Shown here piece by piece: positions 27,510 through 36,192 of a stretch of DNA of 64,000 nt (position 1 is the stretch's first letter; each line of letters starts with the position of its first letter). A program made the translations under genes and the position numbers. Location: contig SVFV01000007.1 of assembly GCA_015056655.1 (NCBI GenBank), forward strand, positions 62,001 through 126,000. The letters run 5' to 3'. The DNA comes from Butyrivibrio sp. GTDB taxonomy: Bacteria > Bacillota > Clostridia > Lachnospirales > Lachnospiraceae. Under the pieces are notes generated by a model. That model made no database searches and was not told the origin of the DNA. It saw only the letters and a program-made list of their open reading frames with translations.

Positions 27510-28859
27510 ATGGCAAGATTATTTGGAACAGACGGGGTAAGAGGAGTTGCTAATGACGAACTCACTCCCCTTTTAGCTATGCAGCTTGGTCAGGCAGGAG
27601 CTTATGTACTTTCTAAGGAGAATCAGCACAAGCCTACAATCATGGTTGGTTGCGACACCAGACTGTCAGGAGATATGCTTGCATCAGCTCTTATGGCTGG
27701 AGCATGCTCAGTAGGAGCTAACGTGGTAAATGTAGGAGTTTTACCGACACCTGCGGTTGCTTATCTTACCAAGAAGAATAGAGTTGATGCAGGTGTAGTT
27801 ATTTCTGCATCACACAATCCGATGGAATTCAATGGGATAAAATTCTTTGATGGACAGGGCTTCAAGCTTCCTGATGCACTTGAGGATGAGATTGAAGAGC
27901 TTATCAGAAACAACATGGAAGGCGTGAAAATGCCTACAGGTGCTGGGATTGGTAAGATAAAGAATCGTCCTGATGCTAAGGAAGAATACATTAACCACAG
28001 TCTTAGATGTGTAGATGTTCATCTTGATGGATTCAAGATTGTTATGGACTGTGCAGAAGGTGCAAGCTCATATACTTCTGTAGAGACAATCAGACAGACT
28101 GGCGCAGAGGTTATAACAATCCATACCAATCCTGATGGAACAAACATAAATGCAAACTGCGGTTCCACACACATGGAAGAACTTATGGGACGCGTGGTTA
28201 CTGAGAAGGCAGATATTGGTCTTGCTTTTGATGGTGATGCAGACAGATTCCTCGCTGTAGATGAGAATGGTACATTAGTCAATGGTGATGAGATCATGGC
28301 TATCATCGGAAAGCACATGAAGGAGAACGGCCGTCTTAAGAATGACACTATTGTTGCTACAGTAATGAGTAACCTTGGATTCTTCAAGATGGGTGAGCGC
28401 GAAGGAATCAAGATTGAGAAGACCAAGGTTGGTGACAGATATGTTCTTGAGAGAATGAAAAAGATCGGTGCTAACTTCGGCGGAGAACAGTCTGGACACA
28501 TTATTTTCCTTGACGACAATACCACAGGTGATGGCCTGCTTTCAGCACTTCATCTTCTCAAGGTAATGAAGGACACAGGAAAGAAGCTCTCAGAACTGGC
28601 AAAGGTTATGGAGGTTATGCCTCAGGCACTTTATAATGCAACAGTTCCTACTCATAAGAAGGATCATTACATGGAGTATCCCGAGATTGCAGATGCAATC
28701 GATGCTCTTGAGATGAAGTTTGCGGGCGATGGAAGAGTCCTTATCAGACCATCAGGTACAGAGCCGCTTGTAAGAGTTATGATTGAAGGAAAAGACCAGA
28801 AGGTCATTGAAGAAGAAGCAAAGAAACTGGCAGAGTTGATACAGAATGTAATGCTTTGA
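27510..28859 (+). CDS. glmM: Phosphoglucosamine mutase GlmM
   Basis: This 449-residue enzyme converts glucosamine-6-phosphate to glucosamine-1-phosphate, feeding UDP-GlcNAc for wall and glycan synthesis. The phosphoserine loop is SASHNPMEFNGIKFF, the metal loop DGDADRF, the sugar-binding loop GGEQSGH, and the phosphate-binding motif RPSGTEPLVRVM. It starts 17 bases after cdaR behind TTGGAGG. GlmM in this operon also inhibits CdaA in other Firmicutes. Its product feeds the UDP-GlcNAc from which the Pse pathway downstream starts. Confidence 0.97.
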   Translation: MARLFGTDGVRGVANDELTPLLAMQLGQAGAYVLSKENQHKPTIMVGCDTRLSGDMLASALMAGACSVGANVVNVGVLPTPAVAYLTKKNRVDAGVVISASHNPMEFNGIKFFDGQGFKLPDALEDEIEELIRNNMEGVKMPTGAGIGKIKNRPDAKEEYINHSLRCVDVHLDGFKIVMDCAEGASSYTSVETIRQTGAEVITIHTNPDGTNINANCGSTHMEELMGRVVTEKADIGLAFDGDADRFLAVDENGTLVNGDEIMAIIGKHMKENGRLKNDTIVATVMSNLGFFKMGEREGIKIEKTKVGDRYVLERMKKIGANFGGEQSGHIIFLDDNTTGDGLLSALHLLKVMKDTGKKLSELAKVMEVMPQALYNATVPTHKKDHYMEYPEIADAIDALEMKFAGDGRVLIRPSGTEPLVRVMIEGKDQKVIEEEAKKLAELIQNVML

Positions 28860-28880
28860 TGCATTAAGAAGGTTGATTAT

Positions 28881-29144
28881 ATGGTAACAAGAAAGGTAGT
28901 CATAAAGAATCCTACAGGTCTTCATTTGAGACCGGCTGGAAATCTGTGTAAGGTAGCGATGAATTACAAGTCGCACATAACATTTATGTACGGTGATAAT
29001 TCAGCGAATGCAAAGAGTGTACTTAGTGTTCTTGGCGCATGTATAAAGTGTGGCGATGAACTTGAATTTAGATGTGAAGGACCCGATGAAGAAGAAGCTT
29101 TGGAGGCGCTTGTAGCGGCTATCGAAGGCGGACTTGGGGAATAA
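28881..29144 (+). CDS. HPr-family phosphocarrier protein
   Basis: This 87-residue HPr-fold protein has His15 in NPTGLHLRPAG, the site phosphorylated by PTS enzyme I, and Ser46 in AKSVLSVL, the usual HPr kinase site. Both key residues are present, so it is not Crh-like. The helix region after Ser46 (LGACIKCGDEL) holds two Cys not usual in HPr. It lies 21 bases after glmM. It may be the general PTS carrier or a paralogue; the PTS enzymes are not in the window. Confidence 0.88.
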   Translation: MVTRKVVIKNPTGLHLRPAGNLCKVAMNYKSHITFMYGDNSANAKSVLSVLGACIKCGDELEFRCEGPDEEEALEALVAAIEGGLGE

Positions 29145-29151
29145 AATATTA

Positions 29152-29187
29152 ACGGACGGCAGGCTTGTCGTCCGTAAAACATTTTTT
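29152..29187 (+). terminator. Rho-independent terminator after the HPr gene
   Basis: ACGGACGGCA, a 4-base loop, TGTCGTCCGT (10 pairs, one wobble), then a T6 run six bases later. It should close the cdaA-glmM-HPr unit and separate it from the glycan locus, although the T-run is slightly distant. Confidence 0.6.
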
Positions 29188-29236
29188 AAACAACAGGTTT
29201 ATTTGCCTGTGAAAATGAAATAGAAAGGCATATGAA

Positions 29237-30118
29237 ATGAAAAAGATAATTGTAACAGGTTGTAATGGTCAGTTAGGAAGAGCGATAAATATTGAACTTT
29301 CAAAGAGTGGAGAATATAAGCTTGTAAACACAGATGTGTTCGAGCAGGATGGAATTACTCCCTTGGACATTACAAATGTTGATAAGGTTGTAGAGCTTGC
29401 AAGAGAGGTTAAGCCTTACGCTATCGTTAACTGTGCTGCTTACACAGCAGTTGATGCTCAGGAAAAGGATGTGGATCTGGCTTATAAGATCAATGCTATA
29501 GGCCCCAGAAACCTTGCAATCGCAGCCACAGAGACAGGCGCAAAGCTTGTACATATTTCAACTGATTATGTCTTTGATGGTAATGGCACAAAGCCTTACG
29601 TTGAGTTTGATAAAACTGGTCCTGTAAGTAAGTATGGTATTACAAAGCTTGCCGGAGAGCAGTTTGTAGAGAAGTTTGCAAAGAACTACTTCACTATCAG
29701 AACAGCATGGCTTTATGGCGATGGTAAAAACTTCGTAAAGACAATGATGAACCTGTCTGAAAAGATGGATGAGATCAGTGTTGTATGTGATCAGCTTGGA
29801 ACACCTACAAGTACTTATGAGCTTGCAAGAGCAATTCATTTCCTTATGGAGACAGAGAATTATGGTCTGTTCCATGGAACCTGCGAAGGTGATACTAACT
29901 GGGCTGATTTCACAGAGGAGATCTTCAGAATAGCTGGTAAGTCTACTCATGTTAAGCATGTTACAAGTAAGGAATATGCACAGATGAATCCTCAGGCTGC
30001 ACCGAGACCTGCATATTCAATTCTTGAGAACTACATGTTCAAGCTTACATCTGACTTTATGTTTGCTGACTGGCATGATGCTATTGAGAAATACATGAAA
30101 GAATTTATTTTGAAATAA
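29237..30118 (+). CDS. rfbD: dTDP-4-dehydrorhamnose reductase
   Basis: This 293-residue short-chain reductase performs the last step of dTDP-L-rhamnose synthesis. The NAD(P) loop is TGCNGQLG, the substrate region ISTDYVFDGNG, and the catalytic pair is in YGITKLAGEQ. The family is distinguished by AAYTAVD near residue 70. The rfbA, rfbB and rfbC genes are not in the window, so they must lie elsewhere if rhamnose is made. It opens the surface-glycan locus, right after the terminator. Confidence 0.93.
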   Translation: MKKIIVTGCNGQLGRAINIELSKSGEYKLVNTDVFEQDGITPLDITNVDKVVELAREVKPYAIVNCAAYTAVDAQEKDVDLAYKINAIGPRNLAIAATETGAKLVHISTDYVFDGNGTKPYVEFDKTGPVSKYGITKLAGEQFVEKFAKNYFTIRTAWLYGDGKNFVKTMMNLSEKMDEISVVCDQLGTPTSTYELARAIHFLMETENYGLFHGTCEGDTNWADFTEEIFRIAGKSTHVKHVTSKEYAQMNPQAAPRPAYSILENYMFKLTSDFMFADWHDAIEKYMKEFILK

Positions 30119-30131
30119 GAGGTGACAGTTT

Positions 30132-31913
30132 ATGCTGTCGGTTATACTAGTTTGGATTTATGTACTTATAACTACATATATTCTGGGCTTTGCTGCTCTT
30201 CGCCTGATAGTAAATATTCCGTATATGTACACAGCGAAGGGAAAAAAGCAATGCGTATATACGGTTAAATATCATGAAAGTGCCCTTGTTGCCGGCATTA
30301 TCCTGGTTACAGTTTATGCGCAGATGTTTAGCCTTGTAAAGGGAGTAGGACTTGCGGCAAACCTGCTCCTTGTTGCTACTTGCTTTGCTCTGGCACTGGG
30401 CCTTAGGGATGAGCTTTTAAAGAATGTGTCTGGCATCATAAAAAGATTGTCGGATACGAAAGAACTATGGCTGTATTTGGGAGTTTTCCTCTTGATGGCT
30501 TATGGAACATCCCATGGTCTTATGCACTATGATACGGATTTGTATCACGCACAGGCAATAAGGTGGATTGAAGAGTATGGAATTGTAAGGGGGCTTGGCA
30601 ACCTTCATTTAAGACTTGGATATAATAGCGCTTCTTTTGCTTTATCTGCACTATTTAGCATGAGCTTTCTTGGGAAATCACTTCATGTTATGGCAGGATA
30701 TTTTGCTCTTTTACTGGCATGGCAGTGTGTGGATATAGTGAACCTTGTAAGAAGGCGTCATCCGATTCTTTCAGATTTTGTAAGAGTAGTTGCAATATAC
30801 TATCTGTTTACAATATACGATGAGATGGTTTCACCTGCGTCAGATTACTTCATGACAACTATTACGTTGTATATAGTAATTCACTGGCTTGATCTTTATG
30901 CTATTCATGAGAGATCATTTTTGCCACATGCATTACTTAGTCTCACAGCGCTGTATGCAGCTACAATAAAGCTTTCAGCTGCACCATTTGTCTTACTTTC
31001 GATATATCCAATCGCTCGTCTTATCAGGAAAAGAAAAAAGGGTGCGATAAAGCCAATACTGTACTTCGTAATACTTGGCGTAATGATAGCTTTGCCATTT
31101 GTATTTAGAAGTGCTGTGCTTACAGGGTGGCTCGTATATCCATTTACTGGAATAGATTTGCTTAATGTTTCATGGAAAGTTCCCTATGAGCAGGCTGTGG
31201 CAGACGCAAGAGAGATTATTGCTTACGGAAGAGGCTTTACTGATCCTTCCGGATATTATGCCGGTTTATCTGAGTGGCTTCCTTCCTGGATAGGAAATCT
31301 TGGCTTATTTAATAAACTTATGCTTTTACTGGATGTGCTTTGTGTTCCGGTGTTTATTGCCTGCTTCATTTATTACCTGATAGGAGGAGCTGCTAAGAGA
31401 GCAGAGAAAAACAGAGGCGCAGCTAAAGTGTTCCAGTTAAGTCATAGAAAGTCAGTGTCTATCTCTGACTTCCTGTTCGTAGCATCTATATGCTATGCGG
31501 CGCTTTTATACTGGCTGTTTTCCTCACCGCTTGTGAGGTATGGCTGCGTATATCTATGGCTTCCTTGCACAATAATAATTGGAAGATTTGTGATATATAT
31601 TTATGACCATTTCCAGTTTGCAACAAGTAAATGGATATATAAAACAATTGCAGTTGTGATTGTCATGTTTATTGTCTACAAGATGGGATGGTTGATATGG
31701 GATGATATTCCAAGGTTTAGTCCTAAGTATTTTCTCATGCAACAGGATTACAACAGCTACGAGCTTGAAAGTAGAGAAATAGATGGAATTACCTTCTACT
31801 ATCCGACAGAGGGAGACCGGACTGGATATGATCCATTCCCTTCAGCTCCGTCACTGGATGGCTTTAAGCTTTTGGGGAATGAGCTTCGCCAGGGCTTTGC
31901 TCCATCAAGGTAA
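30132..31913 (+). CDS. Multi-pass membrane protein, LIC_10190-like (GT-C type)
   Basis: This 593-residue protein has about 12 membrane segments. An early outside loop carries HYDTDLYHAQAIRWIEEYGIVRGLGNLH, with the acidic residues where GT-C glycosyltransferases bind lipid-phosphate sugars. The motif recalls the LIC_10190 membrane protein family, from memory. It lies 13 bases after rfbD. It may transfer a sugar, possibly rhamnose, to the extracytoplasmic glycan; the substrate is not determinable. Confidence 0.65.
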   Translation: MLSVILVWIYVLITTYILGFAALRLIVNIPYMYTAKGKKQCVYTVKYHESALVAGIILVTVYAQMFSLVKGVGLAANLLLVATCFALALGLRDELLKNVSGIIKRLSDTKELWLYLGVFLLMAYGTSHGLMHYDTDLYHAQAIRWIEEYGIVRGLGNLHLRLGYNSASFALSALFSMSFLGKSLHVMAGYFALLLAWQCVDIVNLVRRRHPILSDFVRVVAIYYLFTIYDEMVSPASDYFMTTITLYIVIHWLDLYAIHERSFLPHALLSLTALYAATIKLSAAPFVLLSIYPIARLIRKRKKGAIKPILYFVILGVMIALPFVFRSAVLTGWLVYPFTGIDLLNVSWKVPYEQAVADAREIIAYGRGFTDPSGYYAGLSEWLPSWIGNLGLFNKLMLLLDVLCVPVFIACFIYYLIGGAAKRAEKNRGAAKVFQLSHRKSVSISDFLFVASICYAALLYWLFSSPLVRYGCVYLWLPCTIIIGRFVIYIYDHFQFATSKWIYKTIAVVIVMFIVYKMGWLIWDDIPRFSPKYFLMQQDYNSYELESREIDGITFYYPTEGDRTGYDPFPSAPSLDGFKLLGNELRQGFAPSR

Positions 31914-32026
31914 AGTGGAAATATTCACATTAATAGGGTAAAATAGAGAGTTGAAATGATATTCAAAGCCTAAGATGCCGAAGTATGCGCATCATTTGGG
32001 CAAATTGCAATGGAGAGTTTTTTGAA

Positions 32027-32968
32027 ATGGAAAAGAATGCAAAGATTTATGTAGCAGGTCATCGTGGAATGGTAGGCTCTGCTATTGTCAGAGAACTTGA
32101 GAAACAGGGCTATACAAATATAGTAACCCGTACACATAAGGAGCTTGATCTTACAAGACAGGACGCTGTAGAAAAGTTTTTTGCTGAGGAGAAGCCTGAG
32201 TATGTATTCCTTGCTGCTGCAAAGGTAGGTGGAATTGAGGCTAACCAGAGCGCACTTGCAGACTTTATGTATGAGAATATGATCCTTGAGATGAATGTTA
32301 TTCATTCAGCATGGAAGAACGGCTGTAAGAAGCTTGAATTCCTTGGCTCATCATGCATTTATCCTCGTCTTGCACCTCAGCCCATGAAGGAGGACTGCCT
32401 TCTTACAAGCGAGCTTGAGAAGACAAACGAGGCATATGCTCTTGCAAAGATTTCAGGTCTTAAATACTGTGAGTATCTTAATAAGCAGTATGGCATGGAC
32501 TATATTTCAGTAATGCCTACAAACCTTTATGGACCAAATGATAACTATCATCCTACTCACTCACATGTTCTTCCGGCTCTTATCCGTCGTTTCCATGAGG
32601 CTAAGGAGCAGAATCTTCCTTTCGTAACATGCTGGGGAGATGGAAGTCCGCTTAGAGAGTTTTTATATGTTGATGACCTTGCTAACCTCTGCGTATTCCT
32701 TATGAATAATTACAGTGGTGATGAGACTGTAAATGCAGGTACTGGTAAAGAGCTTACAATCAAGCAGCTCACAGAGAAGGTTGCAAAGATTGTTGGATAC
32801 GAAGGTGAGATCAGATGGGATCCTTCAAAGCCCAACGGAACACCCAGAAAGCTTCTTGATGTATCTAAGGCAGCAGGTCTTGGCTGGACTTACAAAACAG
32901 AATTGGAAGACGGTATCAGGCTGGCATATGATGACTTCCTGAATAATCCGATGAGAGCGGAGAGATAA
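32027..32968 (+). CDS. fcl: GDP-L-fucose synthase (WcaG/Fcl)
   Basis: This epimerase-reductase converts GDP-4-keto-6-deoxy-mannose to GDP-L-fucose. The NADP loop is GHRGMVGSA, the catalytic Ser is in LGSSCIYP and the Tyr/Lys pair in YALAKISG. The sequence PTNLYGPNDNYHPTHSHVLPALIRRFHEA is highly diagnostic of Fcl. The track start at 31985 adds 14 residues; I chose the ATG at 32027 (313 residues, family norm), though its GGAG is 11 bases away. The partner gmd is not in the window. Confidence 0.94.
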   Translation: MEKNAKIYVAGHRGMVGSAIVRELEKQGYTNIVTRTHKELDLTRQDAVEKFFAEEKPEYVFLAAAKVGGIEANQSALADFMYENMILEMNVIHSAWKNGCKKLEFLGSSCIYPRLAPQPMKEDCLLTSELEKTNEAYALAKISGLKYCEYLNKQYGMDYISVMPTNLYGPNDNYHPTHSHVLPALIRRFHEAKEQNLPFVTCWGDGSPLREFLYVDDLANLCVFLMNNYSGDETVNAGTGKELTIKQLTEKVAKIVGYEGEIRWDPSKPNGTPRKLLDVSKAAGLGWTYKTELEDGIRLAYDDFLNNPMRAER

Positions 32969-32970
32969 TA

Positions 32971-33903
32971 ATGAAGCTGTTAAGCATAATTGTTCCATGC
33001 TATAACGAAGAAGAGAATATCAGGGATTTCTATGATGAACTCATGAAAACTGAGGATTTTTTCAAGGGACATGATGTTGATTTTGAAATACTTTATGTAA
33101 ATGATGGATCAAAGGATGGAACTGTTCCTGAGGTAAAGAAGCTTCATGAGGAGGATGAAAGGGTACACCTTATCAACTTCTCAAGGAACTTCGGAAAAGA
33201 GGCAGCAATCTACGCAGGACTTCAGAAGTCCAAGGGAGATTTTGTTGTTATGCTGGACTGCGATCTTCAGGATCCGCCGGCTCTTCTTCCAGAAATGTAT
33301 GGCTACATCGTAAATGAAGGCTACGATTCTGTAGCAACCAGAAGAGTGACAAGAAAGGGTGAGCCGCCAATCAGATCATTCTTTGCGCGCAGATTTTACA
33401 GCCTTATCAATAAGATGTCACGCACTGAAATTGTTGATGGTGCAAGAGATTACAGACTTATGACCAGACAGTTTGTGGATGCAATCCTGTCAATGGAGGA
33501 ATATAACAGATTCTCCAAGGGTATCTTTGGATGGGTTGGATTTACCACAAAATGGCTTGAGTATGAGAATATCGAGAGAAAGAAGGGCGAGACAAAGTGG
33601 TCCTTCTGGAAGCTTTTTGTTTATGCACTCGATGGAATAACAGCCTTTTCAACAGTTCCGCTTGCTGTAGCATCGGTTCTTGGAGTTGTTTTCTGTATCC
33701 TTGCTGTAATACTTATTATTGTGACAATTATCAGGAAGATTGTATTTGGAGATTCTACAAGTGGATGGCCGTCTCTTGTCTGCATAATCAGTCTTGTGAG
33801 CGGAGTACAGCTTTTCTGCCTTGGTATTGTTGGACAGTATCTTAGCAAGACTTACCTTGAGGTAAAGCGCAGACCTATCTACATCGTTAAGGAAGAGCTT
33901 TGA
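32971..33903 (+). CDS. GT2 polyprenyl-phosphate glycosyltransferase (GtrB-like)
   Basis: This 310-residue GT2 enzyme starts LSIIVPCYNEEENI, has DxD-type CDLQDPP and RNFGKEAAIYAGL typical of the DPM1/GtrB/ArnC group, and ends in two membrane segments (PLAVASVLGVVFCILAVILIIV and LVCIISLVSGVQLFCLGIVGQYL). Such enzymes put glucose or a related sugar on undecaprenyl phosphate at the inner face. The sugar is then flipped by a GtrA-like protein and used by a GT-C transferase, for which several candidates exist in this locus. Confidence 0.9.
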   Translation: MKLLSIIVPCYNEEENIRDFYDELMKTEDFFKGHDVDFEILYVNDGSKDGTVPEVKKLHEEDERVHLINFSRNFGKEAAIYAGLQKSKGDFVVMLDCDLQDPPALLPEMYGYIVNEGYDSVATRRVTRKGEPPIRSFFARRFYSLINKMSRTEIVDGARDYRLMTRQFVDAILSMEEYNRFSKGIFGWVGFTTKWLEYENIERKKGETKWSFWKLFVYALDGITAFSTVPLAVASVLGVVFCILAVILIIVTIIRKIVFGDSTSGWPSLVCIISLVSGVQLFCLGIVGQYLSKTYLEVKRRPIYIVKEEL

Positions 33904-34673
33904 TGGTAATGGAAAAGCGTCAGGATAATTTGATAAGTATCATTGTTCCTGTGTACAAGGCTATGGATTATATAGGCTGTACGATTAAGAACGTGCAAGA
34001 GCAGACTTACAGGGATTTTGAGCTGATATTGGTTGATGATGCATCCCCTGATGATTCTTACAAGATAATTGAGGAAATGGCCCGGCATGATGACAGGATC
34101 AGACTTATCCGCAAGGAAAAGAATGAAGGGGCAGCCTCAGCCAGGAATACTGGCATAGATGCATCGAGAGGACGCTATATAGCATTTCTTGATGCAGATG
34201 ATGTATGGAAAAAAGATAAGCTTGAAAAAGAGCTTTCATTTATGCATAAAAAGGATGCAGGCTTTGTATTTACTTCCTATGAGTTTGGTGATGAGGATGC
34301 TAATCCCACAGGCAAGCTCGTAAGGGTACCTGAGACACTGCGCTACAGGCAGGCTTTATCAAGAACCATAATTTTTACTTCTACGGTACTAATTGACTTA
34401 GAGAAAGTAGATATAAATCTTGTACACATGCCGCTTATTGAGAGCGAGGATACAGCCACCTGGTGGACTATCCTTATGAATGGAATAGTTGCCTATGGAC
34501 TTGATGAGGTTCTGGTTGTATATAGGAGACCTGCCAAATCACTTTCATCTAATAAGTTTAAGGCAGTGAAGAGAATTTGGGGATTATATAGGAAAATAGC
34601 AAAGCTATCGCCTGTGGCAAGTGTAGTACACCTTCTGGCTTGGGGAGTCAGGGCAACTATGCGCAGGTTATAA
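33903..34673 (+). CDS. GT2 family glycosyltransferase
   Basis: This 256-residue cytoplasmic GT-A enzyme has the nucleotide-sugar site ISIIVPVYKAMDYIG, VDDASPDDSY, NEGAASARNTGIDASRG and the metal motif FLDADDVW. The ATG at 33903 shares one base with the preceding stop (TGATG) and has GGAAGAG upstream; the track's TTG start three bases earlier is less likely. The C-terminal 50 residues are basic and probably membrane-associated. Sugar specificity cannot be assigned. Confidence 0.88.
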   Translation: MVMEKRQDNLISIIVPVYKAMDYIGCTIKNVQEQTYRDFELILVDDASPDDSYKIIEEMARHDDRIRLIRKEKNEGAASARNTGIDASRGRYIAFLDADDVWKKDKLEKELSFMHKKDAGFVFTSYEFGDEDANPTGKLVRVPETLRYRQALSRTIIFTSTVLIDLEKVDINLVHMPLIESEDTATWWTILMNGIVAYGLDEVLVVYRRPAKSLSSNKFKAVKRIWGLYRKIAKLSPVASVVHLLAWGVRATMRRL

Positions 34674-34704
34674 AGTTTTTTCAAAGCAATGGGCTTTGGG
34701 GTGA

Positions 34705-34719
34705 GGATATCTGATATCC
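34705..34719. repeat. Short perfect palindrome before the sugar-phosphate transferase gene
   Basis: GGATATC-T-GATATCC, 7-base arms around one central base, 18 bases before the ATG of the initiating transferase. It could be an operator or form a hairpin near the ribosome site (AGGATTATTG). Its role is unknown. Confidence 0.4.
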
Positions 34720-34737
34720 CGCAAAAAGGATTATTGT

Positions 34738-36192
34738 ATGAAACAGGTTGAATCTATAAAAAGAGTATTTGTATTATTTATAGGACTTGTGGGTCTTGCC
34801 ATGCAGACTGCGGTTTATGCAGTTTTCTGGTTTAAGGTCTACTATCCGATCGTTAACGCACCCAGAATCAGTGCCCAGGGATTTTTGCTTGGTAATGGTC
34901 TTAAGCTGTATTTCCGTGGACATGTACTGGTAATTGCAATTTATTTCTTCATGTTATTGTTCTTTTCGAACACTTACGGTGGCTTGAAAATCGGATATCT
35001 GAAATCCATGGATATCTTTCTTTCACAGATTTTCTCAGTTGCCGTAGTGAACGTTCTGTCTTATTTCCAGATTTCACTTATGAGTAACGGACTGGTTGCT
35101 GCCTATCCGATGATTGAGATTACTGTCATTGAGCTGATACTTGCCTTTTTGTGGGCTGTGGCATCTAACTGGTTATATCGATCAATATTCCCGGCAAGGC
35201 AGATGCTCCTTATAAGTGGGGAGTATCCTGTTGATGACATCTTAAGAAAATTTAATTCAAGAAAAGACAGATATAATATTGTAAAATGCATGAATATCTC
35301 TGAGGGAATTGAGAAGATAGAAGAGGAAGCTCTCCTTAGATATGATGCTGTTGTTATCTGGGATATACCTACAAAGGACAGAAATAATCTTCTTAAGTTT
35401 TTGTATGCGCATTCTATAAGAGTATATCTTATGCCTAAGATCACGGATGTACTTGTAAAGGGTTCAACACAGATGCACCTTTTTGACACACCGGTATTGC
35501 TTTTGAGAGAGTATTACCTCAAGGTGGAAGAGAGGGCTATAAAGAGGCTTATAGATGTTGTTTGCGCTCTTATACTCAGTATATTTTTTTCACCTATTAT
35601 GCTTATTACAGCTATCATCATTAAGCTCTACGATGGTGGCCCTGTCCTTTATAAGCAGATAAGATGCACTGAGAATGAGAGAGAATTTAAGATTATGAAA
35701 TTCAGGAGCATGAGAGTTGATGCTGAGAAGGATGGAGTTGCAAGACTTGCAACCAAAAATGATTCCAGAATCACTCCCATTGGTAAGTTCATCAGAGCAG
35801 TTAGAATCGATGAGCTCCCGCAGCTCTTTAACATACTTAAGGGTGATATGTCCTTCATAGGACCACGCCCTGAGAGACCTGAAATTATTAAGCAGTACAT
35901 GGAGACAATGCCCGAGTTTGCTTTCAGAATGAAGGTTAAGGCAGGACTTGCAGGATATGCTCAGGTTTATGGAAAATACAACACAACACCTTACGATAAG
36001 TTAAAGCTGGATCTTGCATATATTGAGAACTATTCAGTCTGGCTTGACTTTAAGCTTATGCTTTTAACACTCAAGATATTATTTACACCTGATGCTACTG
36101 AAGGTGTTGAGGAAACACAGATCACTGCGATGAAGATAGAAAGTGATGACGACTTCGGAGGAGAAGATGGCAAGGAAACGGAAAAGTTATGA
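34738..36192 (+). CDS. Polyprenyl-phosphate sugar-1-phosphate transferase (initiating enzyme, WbaP/WcaJ type)
   Basis: This 484-residue protein has about four N-terminal membrane segments (residues 10-150), a Rossmann-like middle part, a re-entrant hydrophobic helix (LIDVVCALILSIFFSPIMLI) and the bacterial sugar transferase domain (PF02397) with KIMKFRSMRVDAE, RIDELPQLFNILKGDMSFIGPRPERPE and AGLAGYAQVYGKYNTTP. It should load a hexose- or deoxyhexose-1-phosphate on undecaprenyl phosphate and so start the repeat unit. The following Wzz-like gene overlaps its end by 26 bases. Confidence 0.94.
   Translation: MKQVESIKRVFVLFIGLVGLAMQTAVYAVFWFKVYYPIVNAPRISAQGFLLGNGLKLYFRGHVLVIAIYFFMLLFFSNTYGGLKIGYLKSMDIFLSQIFSVAVVNVLSYFQISLMSNGLVAAYPMIEITVIELILAFLWAVASNWLYRSIFPARQMLLISGEYPVDDILRKFNSRKDRYNIVKCMNISEGIEKIEEEALLRYDAVVIWDIPTKDRNNLLKFLYAHSIRVYLMPKITDVLVKGSTQMHLFDTPVLLLREYYLKVEERAIKRLIDVVCALILSIFFSPIMLITAIIIKLYDGGPVLYKQIRCTENEREFKIMKFRSMRVDAEKDGVARLATKNDSRITPIGKFIRAVRIDELPQLFNILKGDMSFIGPRPERPEIIKQYMETMPEFAFRMKVKAGLAGYAQVYGKYNTTPYDKLKLDLAYIENYSVWLDFKLMLLTLKILFTPDATEGVEETQITAMKIESDDDFGGEDGKETEKL

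Noticed and set aside
28019-28525. Minus-strand ORF of 168 residues inside glmM
   Set aside because: Complete overlap with a conserved catalytic protein; Ser/Pro-rich antisense shadow.
28881-29144. Crh (catabolite-repression HPr)
   Set aside because: Residue 15 is His, not Gln, so the protein can be phosphorylated by enzyme I.
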